From: Pseudomonadota bacterium
GTDB lineage: Bacteria; Pseudomonadota; Gammaproteobacteria; Burkholderiales; Nitrosomonadaceae
Direction of reading: 5' to 3'
Length of the DNA: 14,380 nt
Assembly: GCA_018240935.1 (NCBI GenBank)
Contig: JAFEEV010000270.1
Location: 1 to 14,380 of the forward strand
The notes beneath the pieces were generated by a model. It was not told the origin of the DNA. It did not search any database and saw only the letters and a program-made list of their open reading frames with translations. This document shows, one piece after another, positions 7,400-14,380 of this stretch (positions are counted from its first letter, which is position 1; each line of letters begins with the position of its first letter). The translations under genes and the position numbers were made by a program.

Positions 7400-7694
7400 A
7401 AGCCAGCCGGTAAGCCGGGTTCTGTCGTGGACAGTCATTCCTCTAGATGCGCGGTTACCCGCGCATTCAAGCAACCTACCCGCAGACTCCGCGAGCAACA
7501 TCATCGTCTGCCTATTTGGTTTTGCTCCGGATGGAGGTTACCGCGTTTCACCGTAACTCAATACGCTCGTCTCTGTGGCCCTATTCCTCGCCTCGCGGCG
7601 GACGGCCGTTAACCGTCATCCTGCTCTGTGGAGCCCGGACTTTCCTCTCCCTGCGTTCATTGAGAACACAGGCAGCGACTGTCTGGCCGACTTC
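7400..7694 (-). ncRNA. rnpB: RNase P RNA, type A, compact form
   Basis: This is the catalytic RNA of RNase P, which removes 5' leaders from pre-tRNAs. On the minus strand it starts GAAGTCGGCCAGACAGTCGC. It holds the conserved cores GAGAGGAAAGTCCGGGCTCC (P4 5' side), CACAGAG, CCGGAGCAAAACCAAATAGG, GGGTAGGTTGCTTGA and ATGACTGTCCACGACAGAAC (P4 3' side). The ends pair as helix P1 (GAAGTCGGCC with GGCTGGCTTC), which fixes the boundaries to within a few bases. P8 (GACGG/CCGTC), P9 with a GCGA tetraloop, and P18 (ATGCGCGG-GTAA-CCGCGCAT) are visible. At about 295 bases it is much shorter than E. coli M1 (377). P3 and P12 are short, and the P13-P14 segment appears to be missing. The 3' end runs into an A/T-rich stretch before pcnB. 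Confidence 0.95.
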
Positions 7695-7701
7695 GCCGGG
7701 T

Positions 7702-7707
7702 ATTCTA
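7702..7707 (-). promoter_or_regulatory. Possible -10 box of rnpB
   Basis: TAGAAT on the minus strand sits seven bases before the inferred rnpB 5' end (about 7694), the normal -10 to start distance. The -35 region is not recognisable. The fit with the P1 helix boundary is the main support. Confidence 0.35.
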
Positions 7708-7766
7708 TCAACATATTTTAGGGTAAGAGGGATAATTTATAACGTTACGCTGACACATCCATCATT

Positions 7767-7796
7767 TTGCGGTATGCAATAGGTGACTGATATAAC
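7767..7796 (+). promoter_or_regulatory. Candidate sigma-70 promoter of the mscK-like gene
   Basis: TTGCGG (7767-7772) and TATAAC (7791-7796) are spaced by 18 bases. TGA directly before the -10 makes it an extended -10 type. Transcription would begin near 7803, ahead of both possible starts of the channel gene. The interval 7698-7933 holds this site, the rnpB promoter on the other strand, and nothing else that I can identify. Confidence 0.42.
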
Positions 7797-7933
7797 TCTT
7801 CGTCATTGACAGCAGTACCGGCATTGACCGGAAAGCCGGAAATGTCAGTGTGAGTAATGCACTGAAGTGTGCTAAGTTCTCCCGCTTCAATCATGAAGTC
7901 TCCGTATCGATTTTTACCATCACAATTTATCCC

Positions 7934-10900
7934 ATGTTGCCTATGTTCCGGTTCAATGACAAACCGCTGTTTTTTTTCTTCTGGTTCAGCTGCATCCTGA
8001 CATTCGCGCTGCTGCCGCATAACGTAAGCGCGAAAAGCGAGCCATCGGTGATCAAGACCATTGATGCCGCACGAGCAGCGGCCGATCGCAGCAAAATGAG
8101 CGACAGTCAGCGGCAAGCGGCGCTGGACTATCTCGATGCCGCCCGTGCGGACGAGCGCGAATTACAGACTTTGAAAGAGCGCCTGATCGAATTGCGCGCG
8201 GAAACGGCCGATCATCCGAAGCGCATGGATCAGTTACAAAAAGCATTGGCGACGAATCACGAGCAGGAACTGCACGAATGGTCCAAACGTTTGCCGGTCA
8301 ATGCCGACGGCGAAACGCTGGAACAAATTCTGGAGCGGGAGCGCACCATCATTGCCGATTTGCGCGCGCAAATCCAGTCGACCGGCGAAGATCTGGCGCT
8401 GACGTTATCGCGCCCGGCTCAGGCCGAAGAGGAGATTGCCACTCTGCATCGCCGCATCGAAGAATTATCCGTGCCGCTCGTCGTCTCCAAGGATGAGCCT
8501 GCGGCATTGCATGAAGCACGCAGCTTGCGCCGCGGCAGTGAGCAGCGGCGGCTGCAAGCGTTGCTGGAATTGCGTTTGGCCGAACAGGACACGGCCACGC
8601 AGCGGCAAAGCCAGAGCGAACTGGTGTTGCACGAATTGCGTTATCGCGCCGGACTGCACGAAAAGCGTGTGGAACTCCTGCAACAGCGCATAACCAGCCG
8701 CGGCCGGCGCGAGCTGGAAGTGTTGAATGAACAGTTGTTGCAACGGGAACAGGAATTGGCGCAAGCGGGCGTGGTCTTTTCTTCGGCAGCAAAGACCAAT
8801 CGCGCTATCGGCGAAGAGTTGATCCGGCATAACGAGCTGTTGGCGCGTGACCGGGAAGCCCTGGCCGGCAACGAACAGGACCGGGAACAGATCGCGGTCA
8901 ATTTGCAGGACAGCCGCACCCGGCTGGACATGGGAAGCGCCAATGAGCGTGTTGGCCGGTGGTTGTGGAGCGAGCGGCGGCGGTTGAAACCGGTTGCGCA
9001 TTTTCAGCAGCGCCTGAAGCTGATTCGCAACGATCTCGCCGAGTTGCGTCTGGAGCGGATCGTGCTCAACGAGCAGCAAAGGGATTTGCTGGATATCGGC
9101 ACGGTTTCGCAGGCGCTGATCGATGCGCACTTCGATGCCGCGAATGAAAGTCAGACGGAAGAAAGCGTTAAGAAGCAGTTGCTGCCGCTGTTGCAGCGAC
9201 GTGTCGAATTGCTGTTTTTGCTGGAATCCATGTTGCAGCGGCGGATTGCAACGCTGGAGAGAAGCGAACAGGCCATGCTGGAGCAGATTCAGTTTTCTCA
9301 GGAATTGCAACAACTGCTGGACCGCCGTTTGTTGTGGATTCCCGGTCATAGCGCCGCCAACGGCGATTGGTTGCAGCGTTTGCCGGATGGCATGCAAGAC
9401 TTGATCAAATTCTCGCGCTTCATCGCCCTGAGCCAGCTGGTTTTGCATAATTTTTCGCAACAACCGGTGTTGTGGTTGATCTGTTTATTGTTCGTAGTGA
9501 TCATGCTGCAACTGCGCTATCGCGCTCGCACCCGTATCGAAGCGCTGGCGATGGATACCTACCGGATCCGCCAGGATAGCTATCAGATGACGGTGAAAGC
9601 TCTGGGATGGACCTTCTTGGCGGCGCTGCCCCTGCCGGCTTTTTTTGCTTTGTCCGGGCAATTGCTGCTGCAAGCGGGCAGCCCGGGACGATTCAGTCAT
9701 TCTTTCGGCGAGGCCTGCCTGCTCATGGTATTGCCGTTGCTGGCGGTGCAGTTTCTGCGCTGGGCCAGTATCGAGCGCGGTCTGGGGCACGCCCATTTCC
9801 GCTGGACCAAGCAGCGCCGCACGGCGCTGCGCCACTGGCTGCCCATTGCGATGAGCGTGTTACCGCTTTATTTCATCAGTTCTTTGGCATTCATCCGCAA
9901 GCATGATCTGGCAGTCGATGTGCAGGCGCGCTTGGCCATCGTGCTCAGTTGCGTGATTTTGGCCTGGGTGTTGTGGCGATTGCTGGACGTGGGGCGATTG
10001 TGGGTGATTCGCGGCGTAGCGAGCGAACCGTCGCTGCTGCGCAAAGTCCTGCGTTTTACGCTGCCAGCCATGTCGCTGGCGGTGGCGGGGCTGGCGTTGG
10101 CGGGTTATGTTTTTTCCGCCGGTATGATTCTGCAATCGATGCTGGCCAGCTTCATCGTGATTGCCGCCGTGGCGGTTGCCATGGGCATGCTGGGGCGCTG
10201 GTTTTTGCTCGGAGAGCGGCGGCTGGCATTGCGCCGCCTGGAACAACACCGGCAGGCCGAAGCGCAGGCAGCCGGCGAGTCCGGTGCAGTGATGCTCGAA
10301 CCCGATGAAAATATCACCTTGGAGCAGGTCAATACCCAGACGCAGCGGTTGTTGCGGGCTTTGCGCCTGAGCCTGCTGGCCGTGGGACTGATCGCGGTAT
10401 GGGTGACCCTGTTACCGGCCATGACGCGTCTGGACGAAATTGTGTTATGGCATATCAGCGATACCGGCGCCGACGGCGCCACCACACAGCTGCCGGTGAC
10501 GCTGATGGCCGTGCTGCTGGGTGTTTTCACCCTGGCGCTGACAGCGGCTGCGGCGCGCAACTTACCCGGATTGATCGAAATCAGCCTGTTATCGTATATC
10601 CGCATCGATGCAGCGTCGCGTTATGCCATCACCAGCGTGCTGCGGTACGCCATCGTGATCGGCGGCACCCTGGTGGGTCTGGCTTTGCTCGGCATGCGCT
10701 GGTCGCAACTGCAATGGATGGCGGCTGCTTTGTCGGTGGGATTGGGATTTGGCTTGCAGGAAATTTTTGCCAATTTTGTATCCGGCATCATTTTGCTGTT
10801 CGAGCGGCCCTTCCGGGTCGGCGATGTGATTACCGTCGGCGGTTTTTCCGGCCGCGTCACGAAGATCCGCACCCGTGCCACTACGGTGCTGGATTTTGAC

Positions 10901-11254
10901 AACAAGGAAATTGTCATCCCCAATAAAACCTTCATCACCGGCCAATTGACCAATTGGACCCTGACCGACACGATCACGCGCATTGTCATCAAGGTGGCGG
11001 TAGCTTATGGCGCCGATGCCGATACCGTGCGCGCGCTGTTGCTGCAAGCGGCCAAAAAGGATCAAAGGGTATTGGCGGAGCCGGAGCCTTCCTGCTGGTT
11101 TGTGGCTTTCGGCAAGGAATCGCTGGAGTTTGAGTTGCGGGTTTATGTGAGCACGGTGGGCGAGCGCATGGAAGTGCAAAATGCACTCAATACGCAGATC
11201 ACGGCGCTCTTTGCCGAGCATGGCATTGCGATCGGAACCGCCGCCAGCGATTGA
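7934..11254 (+). CDS. mscK: Mechanosensitive channel of the MscK/KefA (AefA) type
   Basis: MscK-type proteins are inner-membrane channels that open on membrane tension to release ions during osmotic downshock; E. coli MscK is also gated by external K+. From the ATG at 7934 there are 1106 residues (E. coli 1120). Residues 1-33 form a signal peptide (run LFFFFWF, cleavage near NVSA/K). About 50-500 is a Gln/Arg/Glu/Leu-rich periplasmic coiled coil (MscS_porin-like). From about 510 on there are roughly eleven hydrophobic segments. The MscS core follows with pore helix VGLGFGLQEIFANFVSG (935-951), FERPFRVGD and the IPNK beta-domain motif (995-998). A GTG at 7850 would give 1134 residues but buries the signal peptide behind 28 extra residues, so 7934 (or ATG 7943) is preferred; none has a clear ribosome site. 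Converges with tolC. The choice between MscK and a related MscS paralogue rests on architecture and C-terminal similarity. Confidence 0.92.
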   Translation: MLPMFRFNDKPLFFFFWFSCILTFALLPHNVSAKSEPSVIKTIDAARAAADRSKMSDSQRQAALDYLDAARADERELQTLKERLIELRAETADHPKRMDQLQKALATNHEQELHEWSKRLPVNADGETLEQILERERTIIADLRAQIQSTGEDLALTLSRPAQAEEEIATLHRRIEELSVPLVVSKDEPAALHEARSLRRGSEQRRLQALLELRLAEQDTATQRQSQSELVLHELRYRAGLHEKRVELLQQRITSRGRRELEVLNEQLLQREQELAQAGVVFSSAAKTNRAIGEELIRHNELLARDREALAGNEQDREQIAVNLQDSRTRLDMGSANERVGRWLWSERRRLKPVAHFQQRLKLIRNDLAELRLERIVLNEQQRDLLDIGTVSQALIDAHFDAANESQTEESVKKQLLPLLQRRVELLFLLESMLQRRIATLERSEQAMLEQIQFSQELQQLLDRRLLWIPGHSAANGDWLQRLPDGMQDLIKFSRFIALSQLVLHNFSQQPVLWLICLLFVVIMLQLRYRARTRIEALAMDTYRIRQDSYQMTVKALGWTFLAALPLPAFFALSGQLLLQAGSPGRFSHSFGEACLLMVLPLLAVQFLRWASIERGLGHAHFRWTKQRRTALRHWLPIAMSVLPLYFISSLAFIRKHDLAVDVQARLAIVLSCVILAWVLWRLLDVGRLWVIRGVASEPSLLRKVLRFTLPAMSLAVAGLALAGYVFSAGMILQSMLASFIVIAAVAVAMGMLGRWFLLGERRLALRRLEQHRQAEAQAAGESGAVMLEPDENITLEQVNTQTQRLLRALRLSLLAVGLIAVWVTLLPAMTRLDEIVLWHISDTGADGATTQLPVTLMAVLLGVFTLALTAAAARNLPGLIEISLLSYIRIDAASRYAITSVLRYAIVIGGTLVGLALLGMRWSQLQWMAAALSVGLGFGLQEIFANFVSGIILLFERPFRVGDVITVGGFSGRVTKIRTRATTVLDFDNKEIVIPNKTFITGQLTNWTLTDTITRIVIKVAVAYGADADTVRALLLQAAKKDQRVLAEPEPSCWFVAFGKESLEFELRVYVSTVGERMEVQNALNTQITALFAEHGIAIGTAASD

Positions 11255-11298
11255 TCAACCGGTGCTGGCGTCAAGCGTCCGGTGTGTTCAGCACACGA

Positions 11299-12648
11299 TC
11301 ATTTGATCAGCATCGCATTGATTTCGGTCAGCGTGTCTTCATCCAGCTCGCCGGCTTCCGCGCTCAAGCGCAATCTGGCCATCAGATAGCCGTGATAGGC
11401 CTTGGCCAGGTCACGCTTGGCGGCGTACATTTGCTGCTGGGCGTTGAGCACGTCGACTTCGGTTCTGACGCCGACTTGCAACCCCAGGATGGTGGAATCC
11501 AATTGGCTTTGGCTGGAAACCAAGGCTTGCTTCAACGCCTTGACCTGGGCGATACCGTTGGTCACGTTCAGATACTGCTGGCGCGCCTGTATCGTGATGT
11601 TACGGCGGGTGGTTTCCAGATCGTGCAAAGCCTTGTTTTGCAGCGCCATTGCCTCGCGCACTTGGGATTGCACGGAAAAACCCTGGAATATCGGTACGTT
11701 GAGCTGCAAACCGATGGATTGCGAGGTGAGATCGATACCGCGCCCGGTAATCGCGGCACCGACGCCGATTTGATTGCTGTATTGCGCGACCAGATCGAGG
11801 GTCGGGTAATGTTGCGCCCAGATTTTTTTAACGTTTTGGTGCGCGGATTCATATGCTGCTTGCTGCGCTTTCAGCGTGAAGTTTTTTTCTTCCGCGGCGC
11901 GCACCCATTCATCCATGCTGCCGTATTTCAAAGTCGCCAGGTTATTGGCGATTTCCCTGGCGCCGGTGAGATTCTCCGGCAGGCGGTCGATGATGCCCTG
12001 CAAGGCGCGCTTTTTGATTTCCAAGGCATTGCGCGCGGCGATTTCCTGCGACAGTGTCAGGTCATACCGCGCTTGCGCTTCATTGGTGTCGACGATGGTC
12101 GAAACACCGACTTCAAAATTGCGCTTGGCTTGCTCGAGCTGGACCAGAATCGCCTTTTTCTGCGCTTCGTTGACTTCGACATCGATTTGCGCGTCCAGTA
12201 CATCGAAATAGGCTTGCGCCACGCGCAAAATAAGGTCTTGCCCGGCGGTGATGAATTGTGACTCGGCTTTGCTGACTTCGGTTTTTGCTTGCTGATAAAT
12301 GACGATATTTTGCATGCGGAAAATCGGTTGCGTTACCGAGATCGTGATACCGCCGCTTTGGATGATATTGGCCCCGGGATTGACGGCCAGCCCGGTTGTC
12401 GAATTGACGATTTTGCCAGCGTCAACTTCCTGTACTTGGCGCGTGCCTGACATGGTAATGTTCGGTAAAAAACCGGCCCTGCCTTGCGGTATTTTCTCCT
12501 GAACCGCCTCAAAGGCAGCGCGCGCAGACTTGAACTGGGCGTCCTGTGCTAACGCTTCCTGATAGATGCCCATCAGATCGGCGGCTTGCAGCAGGGAATG
12601 CGGCAGCATGCCGAGACTCACAGCAAAAACAAAAGGCGCGAACTTCAT
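11299..12648 (-). CDS. tolC: TolC family outer membrane efflux channel
   Basis: TolC-type proteins form trimeric tunnels from the outer membrane through the periplasm and serve type I secretion and RND or ABC efflux pumps. The ATG at 12648 gives 449 residues and has GGAA seven bases upstream; a TTG at 12663 only adds five residues and is less likely. A signal peptide (MKFAPFVFAVSLGMLPHSLL, then QA/ADL) leads into the family start DLMGIYQEALAQDAQFK. Two tandem OEP repeats follow, rich in Ala/Gln/Glu/Leu helices. Repeat one includes AQAYFDVLDAQ and GVSTIVDTNEAQARYD, and repeat two includes QLNVPIFQGFSVQSQVREA and GVRTEVDVLNAQQQMY. These are the TolC rather than NodT or OprM subtype; no lipobox cysteine is seen. 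TATCAT (minus, 12677-12682) may be a -10 box. It is 88 bases downstream of the methyltransferase gene. No pump genes are adjacent in the window. Confidence 0.93.
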   Translation of the reverse strand: MKFAPFVFAVSLGMLPHSLLQAADLMGIYQEALAQDAQFKSARAAFEAVQEKIPQGRAGFLPNITMSGTRQVQEVDAGKIVNSTTGLAVNPGANIIQSGGITISVTQPIFRMQNIVIYQQAKTEVSKAESQFITAGQDLILRVAQAYFDVLDAQIDVEVNEAQKKAILVQLEQAKRNFEVGVSTIVDTNEAQARYDLTLSQEIAARNALEIKKRALQGIIDRLPENLTGAREIANNLATLKYGSMDEWVRAAEEKNFTLKAQQAAYESAHQNVKKIWAQHYPTLDLVAQYSNQIGVGAAITGRGIDLTSQSIGLQLNVPIFQGFSVQSQVREAMALQNKALHDLETTRRNITIQARQQYLNVTNGIAQVKALKQALVSSQSQLDSTILGLQVGVRTEVDVLNAQQQMYAAKRDLAKAYHGYLMARLRLSAEAGELDEDTLTEINAMLIK

Positions 12649-12736
12649 AGTGATTTCCGGCAATAATCTGGAGCCGATGATACTTCAGCTATACGTTGAT
12701 TGCTGTGACGAATGACACGCGGACTTGCTTGAATAC

Positions 12737-13390
12737 TCAAAAGGTAAACCTTACCGGTTGCTGCGCATTGATCAGAGGCGCCGTACTGGTTTCAAACAGT
12801 TTGACGGTGGTGAACTCACCGGGCGCCGTGCAGGTGACCAATACCGCCTCCATGACCGGATCTTCACCGGTAATGGCAAACAAACGGCCGCCCGGGTTCA
12901 GACTGTTTTGGAAAGCATCCGGTAAAACAGGTGTCGATGCGGTCAACACGATGACATCGTACGGTTCATGCTTGGCCCAGCCGCGCGCGGCATCGCCTTG
13001 TTCGACGGTGACGTTGGTGATGTTGTGCGCTTTAAGATTGTTTTCCGCCATGGTTTTCAGTTCGGGTATGATTTCGACGCTGTAGACATGCGCGCCCCGG
13101 TCGGCCAGTAACGCGGTCATGTAGCCGCTGCCGCTGCCGACTTCGAGGATTTTGTCGGTTTTTTTTATGTGAAGTTCCTGCAGGATGCGCGCTTCCATTT
13201 TGGGCGTCAGCATGACTTGATCATGGCCGAGCGGAATTTCCATATCGACGAAAGCCATCGCGCGGCTTGCCGCGGGAACGAATTCTTCGCGTTTCAGCTT
13301 GTATAATAAATCCAGCACATTGTCGTCCAATACATACCACGTGCGAATTTGCTGCGCCACCATATTAAACCGGGTTTGTTCAATATTCAT
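12737..13390 (-). CDS. Protein-L-isoaspartate O-methyltransferase family protein (Pcm-like)
   Basis: A SAM-dependent methyltransferase of 217 residues, similar in length to E. coli Pcm (208). Canonical Pcm methylates abnormal isoaspartyl residues to start protein repair. SAM-binding motifs are clear: motif I ILEVGSGSGY (81-90), VEI (105-107), YDVIVLT (144-150) and LNPGGRL (164-170). The N-terminal helix region NIEQTRFNMVAQQIRTWYVL and EFVPAASRAMAFVD resemble Pcm. However, the usual catalytic stretch GxGQTISQP, with its conserved serine, is GHDQVMLTP (55-63) here. Related betaproteobacterial proteins beside tolC appear to share this change, so activity on isoaspartate is doubtful. The gene lies upstream of tolC on the same strand and divergent from thiC. 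It has only a poor ribosome site. Family assignment is firm; substrate is unknown. Confidence 0.88.
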   Translation of the reverse strand: MNIEQTRFNMVAQQIRTWYVLDDNVLDLLYKLKREEFVPAASRAMAFVDMEIPLGHDQVMLTPKMEARILQELHIKKTDKILEVGSGSGYMTALLADRGAHVYSVEIIPELKTMAENNLKAHNITNVTVEQGDAARGWAKHEPYDVIVLTASTPVLPDAFQNSLNPGGRLFAITGEDPVMEAVLVTCTAPGEFTTVKLFETSTAPLINAQQPVRFTF

Positions 13391-13426
13391 TTCTATTTGT
13401 TCCGTATTCTTCGATTAAGGTAAGAC

Positions 13427-13455
13427 TTGCAATTATTTCACATTTCCATTAGCTT
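13427..13455 (+). promoter_or_regulatory. Weak candidate promoter for the thiC leader
   Basis: TTGCAA (13427-13432) and TAGCTT (13450-13455) are spaced by 17 bases and would start transcription just before the riboswitch at 13464. Both hexamers are poor matches, so position is the main argument. Confidence 0.22.
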
Positions 13456-13463
13456 CACAGCAT

Positions 13464-13553
13464 CAGCTAGGGGTCCGTTGGCAGAATTCTCTGCTAAACC
13501 GGTGAGAGAGTCCCTTGTTACCTGACGCGGATAATGCCGCCGTAGGGAAGCTG
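13464..13553 (+). promoter_or_regulatory. TPP riboswitch (THI element)
   Basis: The aptamer binds thiamine pyrophosphate and lowers expression of the gene downstream. Closing helix P1 is CAGCT (13464-13468) with AGCTG (13549-13553). Inside are GGGGTCC, an optional GCAGA/TCTGC stem (P3a), the TGAGA core (in GGTGAGAGAGTCCC), TTACCTGA and the signature GCGGATAATGCCGCCGTAGGG. It lies 49 bases before thiC, a classic target, so the sequence and context agree. The base before TGAGA is G instead of the usual C. Confidence 0.95.
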
Positions 13554-13567
13554 GGAATTATCCTCCC

Positions 13568-13594
13568 GCTCTTTATGGCATTTTCTTAAGGAGC
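13568..13594 (+). promoter_or_regulatory. Possible hairpin hiding the thiC ribosome binding site
   Basis: GCTCTTT (13568-13574) can pair over seven positions (one G-U) with AAGGAGC (13588-13594), which contains the thiC Shine-Dalgarno AAGGAG. The loop is 13 bases. There is no terminator-like U-tract, so translational control is the likely output of the riboswitch. The alternative ligand-free fold is not obvious by eye. Confidence 0.42.
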
Positions 13595-13602
13595 ATCATT
13601 TT

Positions 13603-14380
13603 ATGAGCATTACAGTTTTAAACCAAAAAAGTTTTTCCAGCGCCACCGCGCAAGTCGACGAAGCCGCCATCAAGCCGTTGCCGAATTCCCGCAAAATCTA
13701 CGTGCAAGGCTCGCGCCCCGATATTCGCGTGCCGATGCGCGAGATCTCTCAGACCGACACGCACACCAGTTCGGGCGGCGAAAAGAATCCGCCGATCTGG
13801 GTATACGATACTTCCGGTCCGTATACCGATCCTGCGGCAAAAATCGACATCCGCTCCGGATTACCGGCGTTACGCGAACCATGGATTACCGAGCGCAATG
13901 ATACCGAAATCATGCCCGGTCTCAGTTCGAGTTACGGCCGGGCGCGTTTGCACGATCCGAAACTGGCCGACATGCGCTTCAATTTGCAGCGCCAGCCGCG
14001 CCGCGCCAAATCCGGCGCTAATGTTTCGCAAATGCACTATGCCCGCCGCGGCATCATCACACCGGAAATGGAATATATCGCCATCCGGGAAAACCAGCGC
14101 GTGGAAATGCTCGGCAGCGCACATCATGAGCTGTTGACGCGCCAGCATCCGGGGCAGGATTTCGGCGCGTCGCTGTCGAAAATGATCACGCCGGAATTCG
14201 TGCGCGATGAAGTGGCGCGCGGACGCGCCATCATCCCGGCTAACATCAATCACCCGGAATCCGAACCGATGATCATCGGACGCAATTTCCTGGTCAAGAT
14301 CAACGCCAATATCGGTAACTCCGCACTGGGATCGAGTATCCAGGAAGAAGTGGAAAAAATGACCTGGGCGATCCGCTGGG
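13603..14380 (+). CDS. thiC: Phosphomethylpyrimidine synthase ThiC, N-terminal part (cut by the right window edge)
   Basis: ThiC is a radical-SAM enzyme that rearranges aminoimidazole ribotide into hydroxymethylpyrimidine phosphate, the pyrimidine half of thiamine. The frame opens at ATG 13603, preceded by AAGGAG nine bases upstream, and remains open for 259 codons of an expected 620-640. The N-terminal ThiC-associated region holds KPLPNSRKIYVQGSRPDIRV and VYDTSGPYTDP. Further in are MHYARRGIITPEMEYIAIRE and IIPANINHPESEPMIIGRNF, followed by LVKINANIGNSALGSSI. These are strong ThiC signatures. The iron-sulfur cysteine cluster near the C-terminus is outside the window. Expression should be repressed by TPP through the leader. 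Identification is secure. Confidence 0.98.
   Translation, partial: MSITVLNQKSFSSATAQVDEAAIKPLPNSRKIYVQGSRPDIRVPMREISQTDTHTSSGGEKNPPIWVYDTSGPYTDPAAKIDIRSGLPALREPWITERNDTEIMPGLSSSYGRARLHDPKLADMRFNLQRQPRRAKSGANVSQMHYARRGIITPEMEYIAIRENQRVEMLGSAHHELLTRQHPGQDFGASLSKMITPEFVRDEVARGRAIIPANINHPESEPMIIGRNFLVKINANIGNSALGSSIQEEVEKMTWAIRW

Noticed and set aside
7397..7782. Short plus-strand frames across 7397-7782
   Set aside because: They lie over rnpB, whose RNA sequence and helix pairing on the minus strand explain the conservation.
7817..7840. Repeated CCGG units before the channel gene
   Set aside because: The pairing is only four bases long and typical of GC-rich sequence, so no feature is claimed.
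8465..9463. Minus-strand 332-codon frame opposite the channel gene
   Set aside because: It is a Gln-rich shadow of the coiled-coil region of the mscK-like gene, lacking start context and family motifs.
11282..11296. GTGTG-TTCAG-CACAC hairpin between the converging mscK-like gene and tolC
   Set aside because: Only five base pairs and no U-tract on either strand, so it is not supported as a terminator.
11251..12261. Plus-strand 336-codon frame opposite tolC
   Set aside because: Antisense shadow of tolC, which has a signal peptide and OEP repeats on the minus strand.
1..14380. Mobile elements, CRISPR arrays, prophage, tRNA genes or defence genes
   Set aside because: I looked for transposase-like frames, direct-repeat arrays, integrase or toxin-antitoxin pairs and tRNA patterns and found none; the window is core housekeeping sequence.

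Overview
The window looks like a stretch of betaproteobacterial chromosome, probably Nitrosomonadaceae (Nitrosomonas-like). This rests on protein resemblance recalled from memory and on gene order (dnaA-dnaN-gyrB with no recF between dnaN and gyrB, and a Pcm-like methyltransferase beside tolC), not on a database search. Everything here is core chromosomal housekeeping. I see no phage, transposon, CRISPR array or foreign island, and no tRNA or ribosomal RNA.

Left part (1-7700), all on the minus strand. Reading in the direction of transcription, from right to left: rnpB (RNase P RNA), pcnB (poly(A) polymerase), folK (folate synthesis), panB and panC (pantothenate synthesis), dnaA, dnaN and gyrB (cut by the window edge). 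The gaps are short. panC is followed by dnaA with almost no space, so the replication initiator appears to sit at the end of a vitamin-biosynthesis operon. dnaA carries an in-frame TAA inside an otherwise collinear reading frame, separating the ATPase core from the DNA-binding end. The AT-rich dnaA-dnaN gap has two DnaA boxes in a 15-base inverted repeat and is the best candidate here for the replication origin or a DnaA-controlled regulatory site.

Middle part (7700-12700). A divergent promoter region precedes a large plus-strand gene for an MscK/KefA-type mechanosensitive channel: signal peptide, long periplasmic coiled coil, about eleven membrane segments and an MscS-type C-terminal channel. 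Converging on it from the other strand is tolC, the outer-membrane efflux channel, with a Pcm-like methyltransferase gene upstream of it on the same strand.

Right part (12700-14380). Beyond the methyltransferase the strand flips again. A complete TPP riboswitch and a hairpin able to hide the ribosome binding site precede thiC (thiamine pyrimidine synthesis), which runs off the right edge.

The most notable points are the stop codon in dnaA, the DnaA-box inverted repeat, the panBC-dnaA arrangement, and a compact RNase P RNA that seems to lack helices P13 and P14. I found no clearly undescribed biological system.
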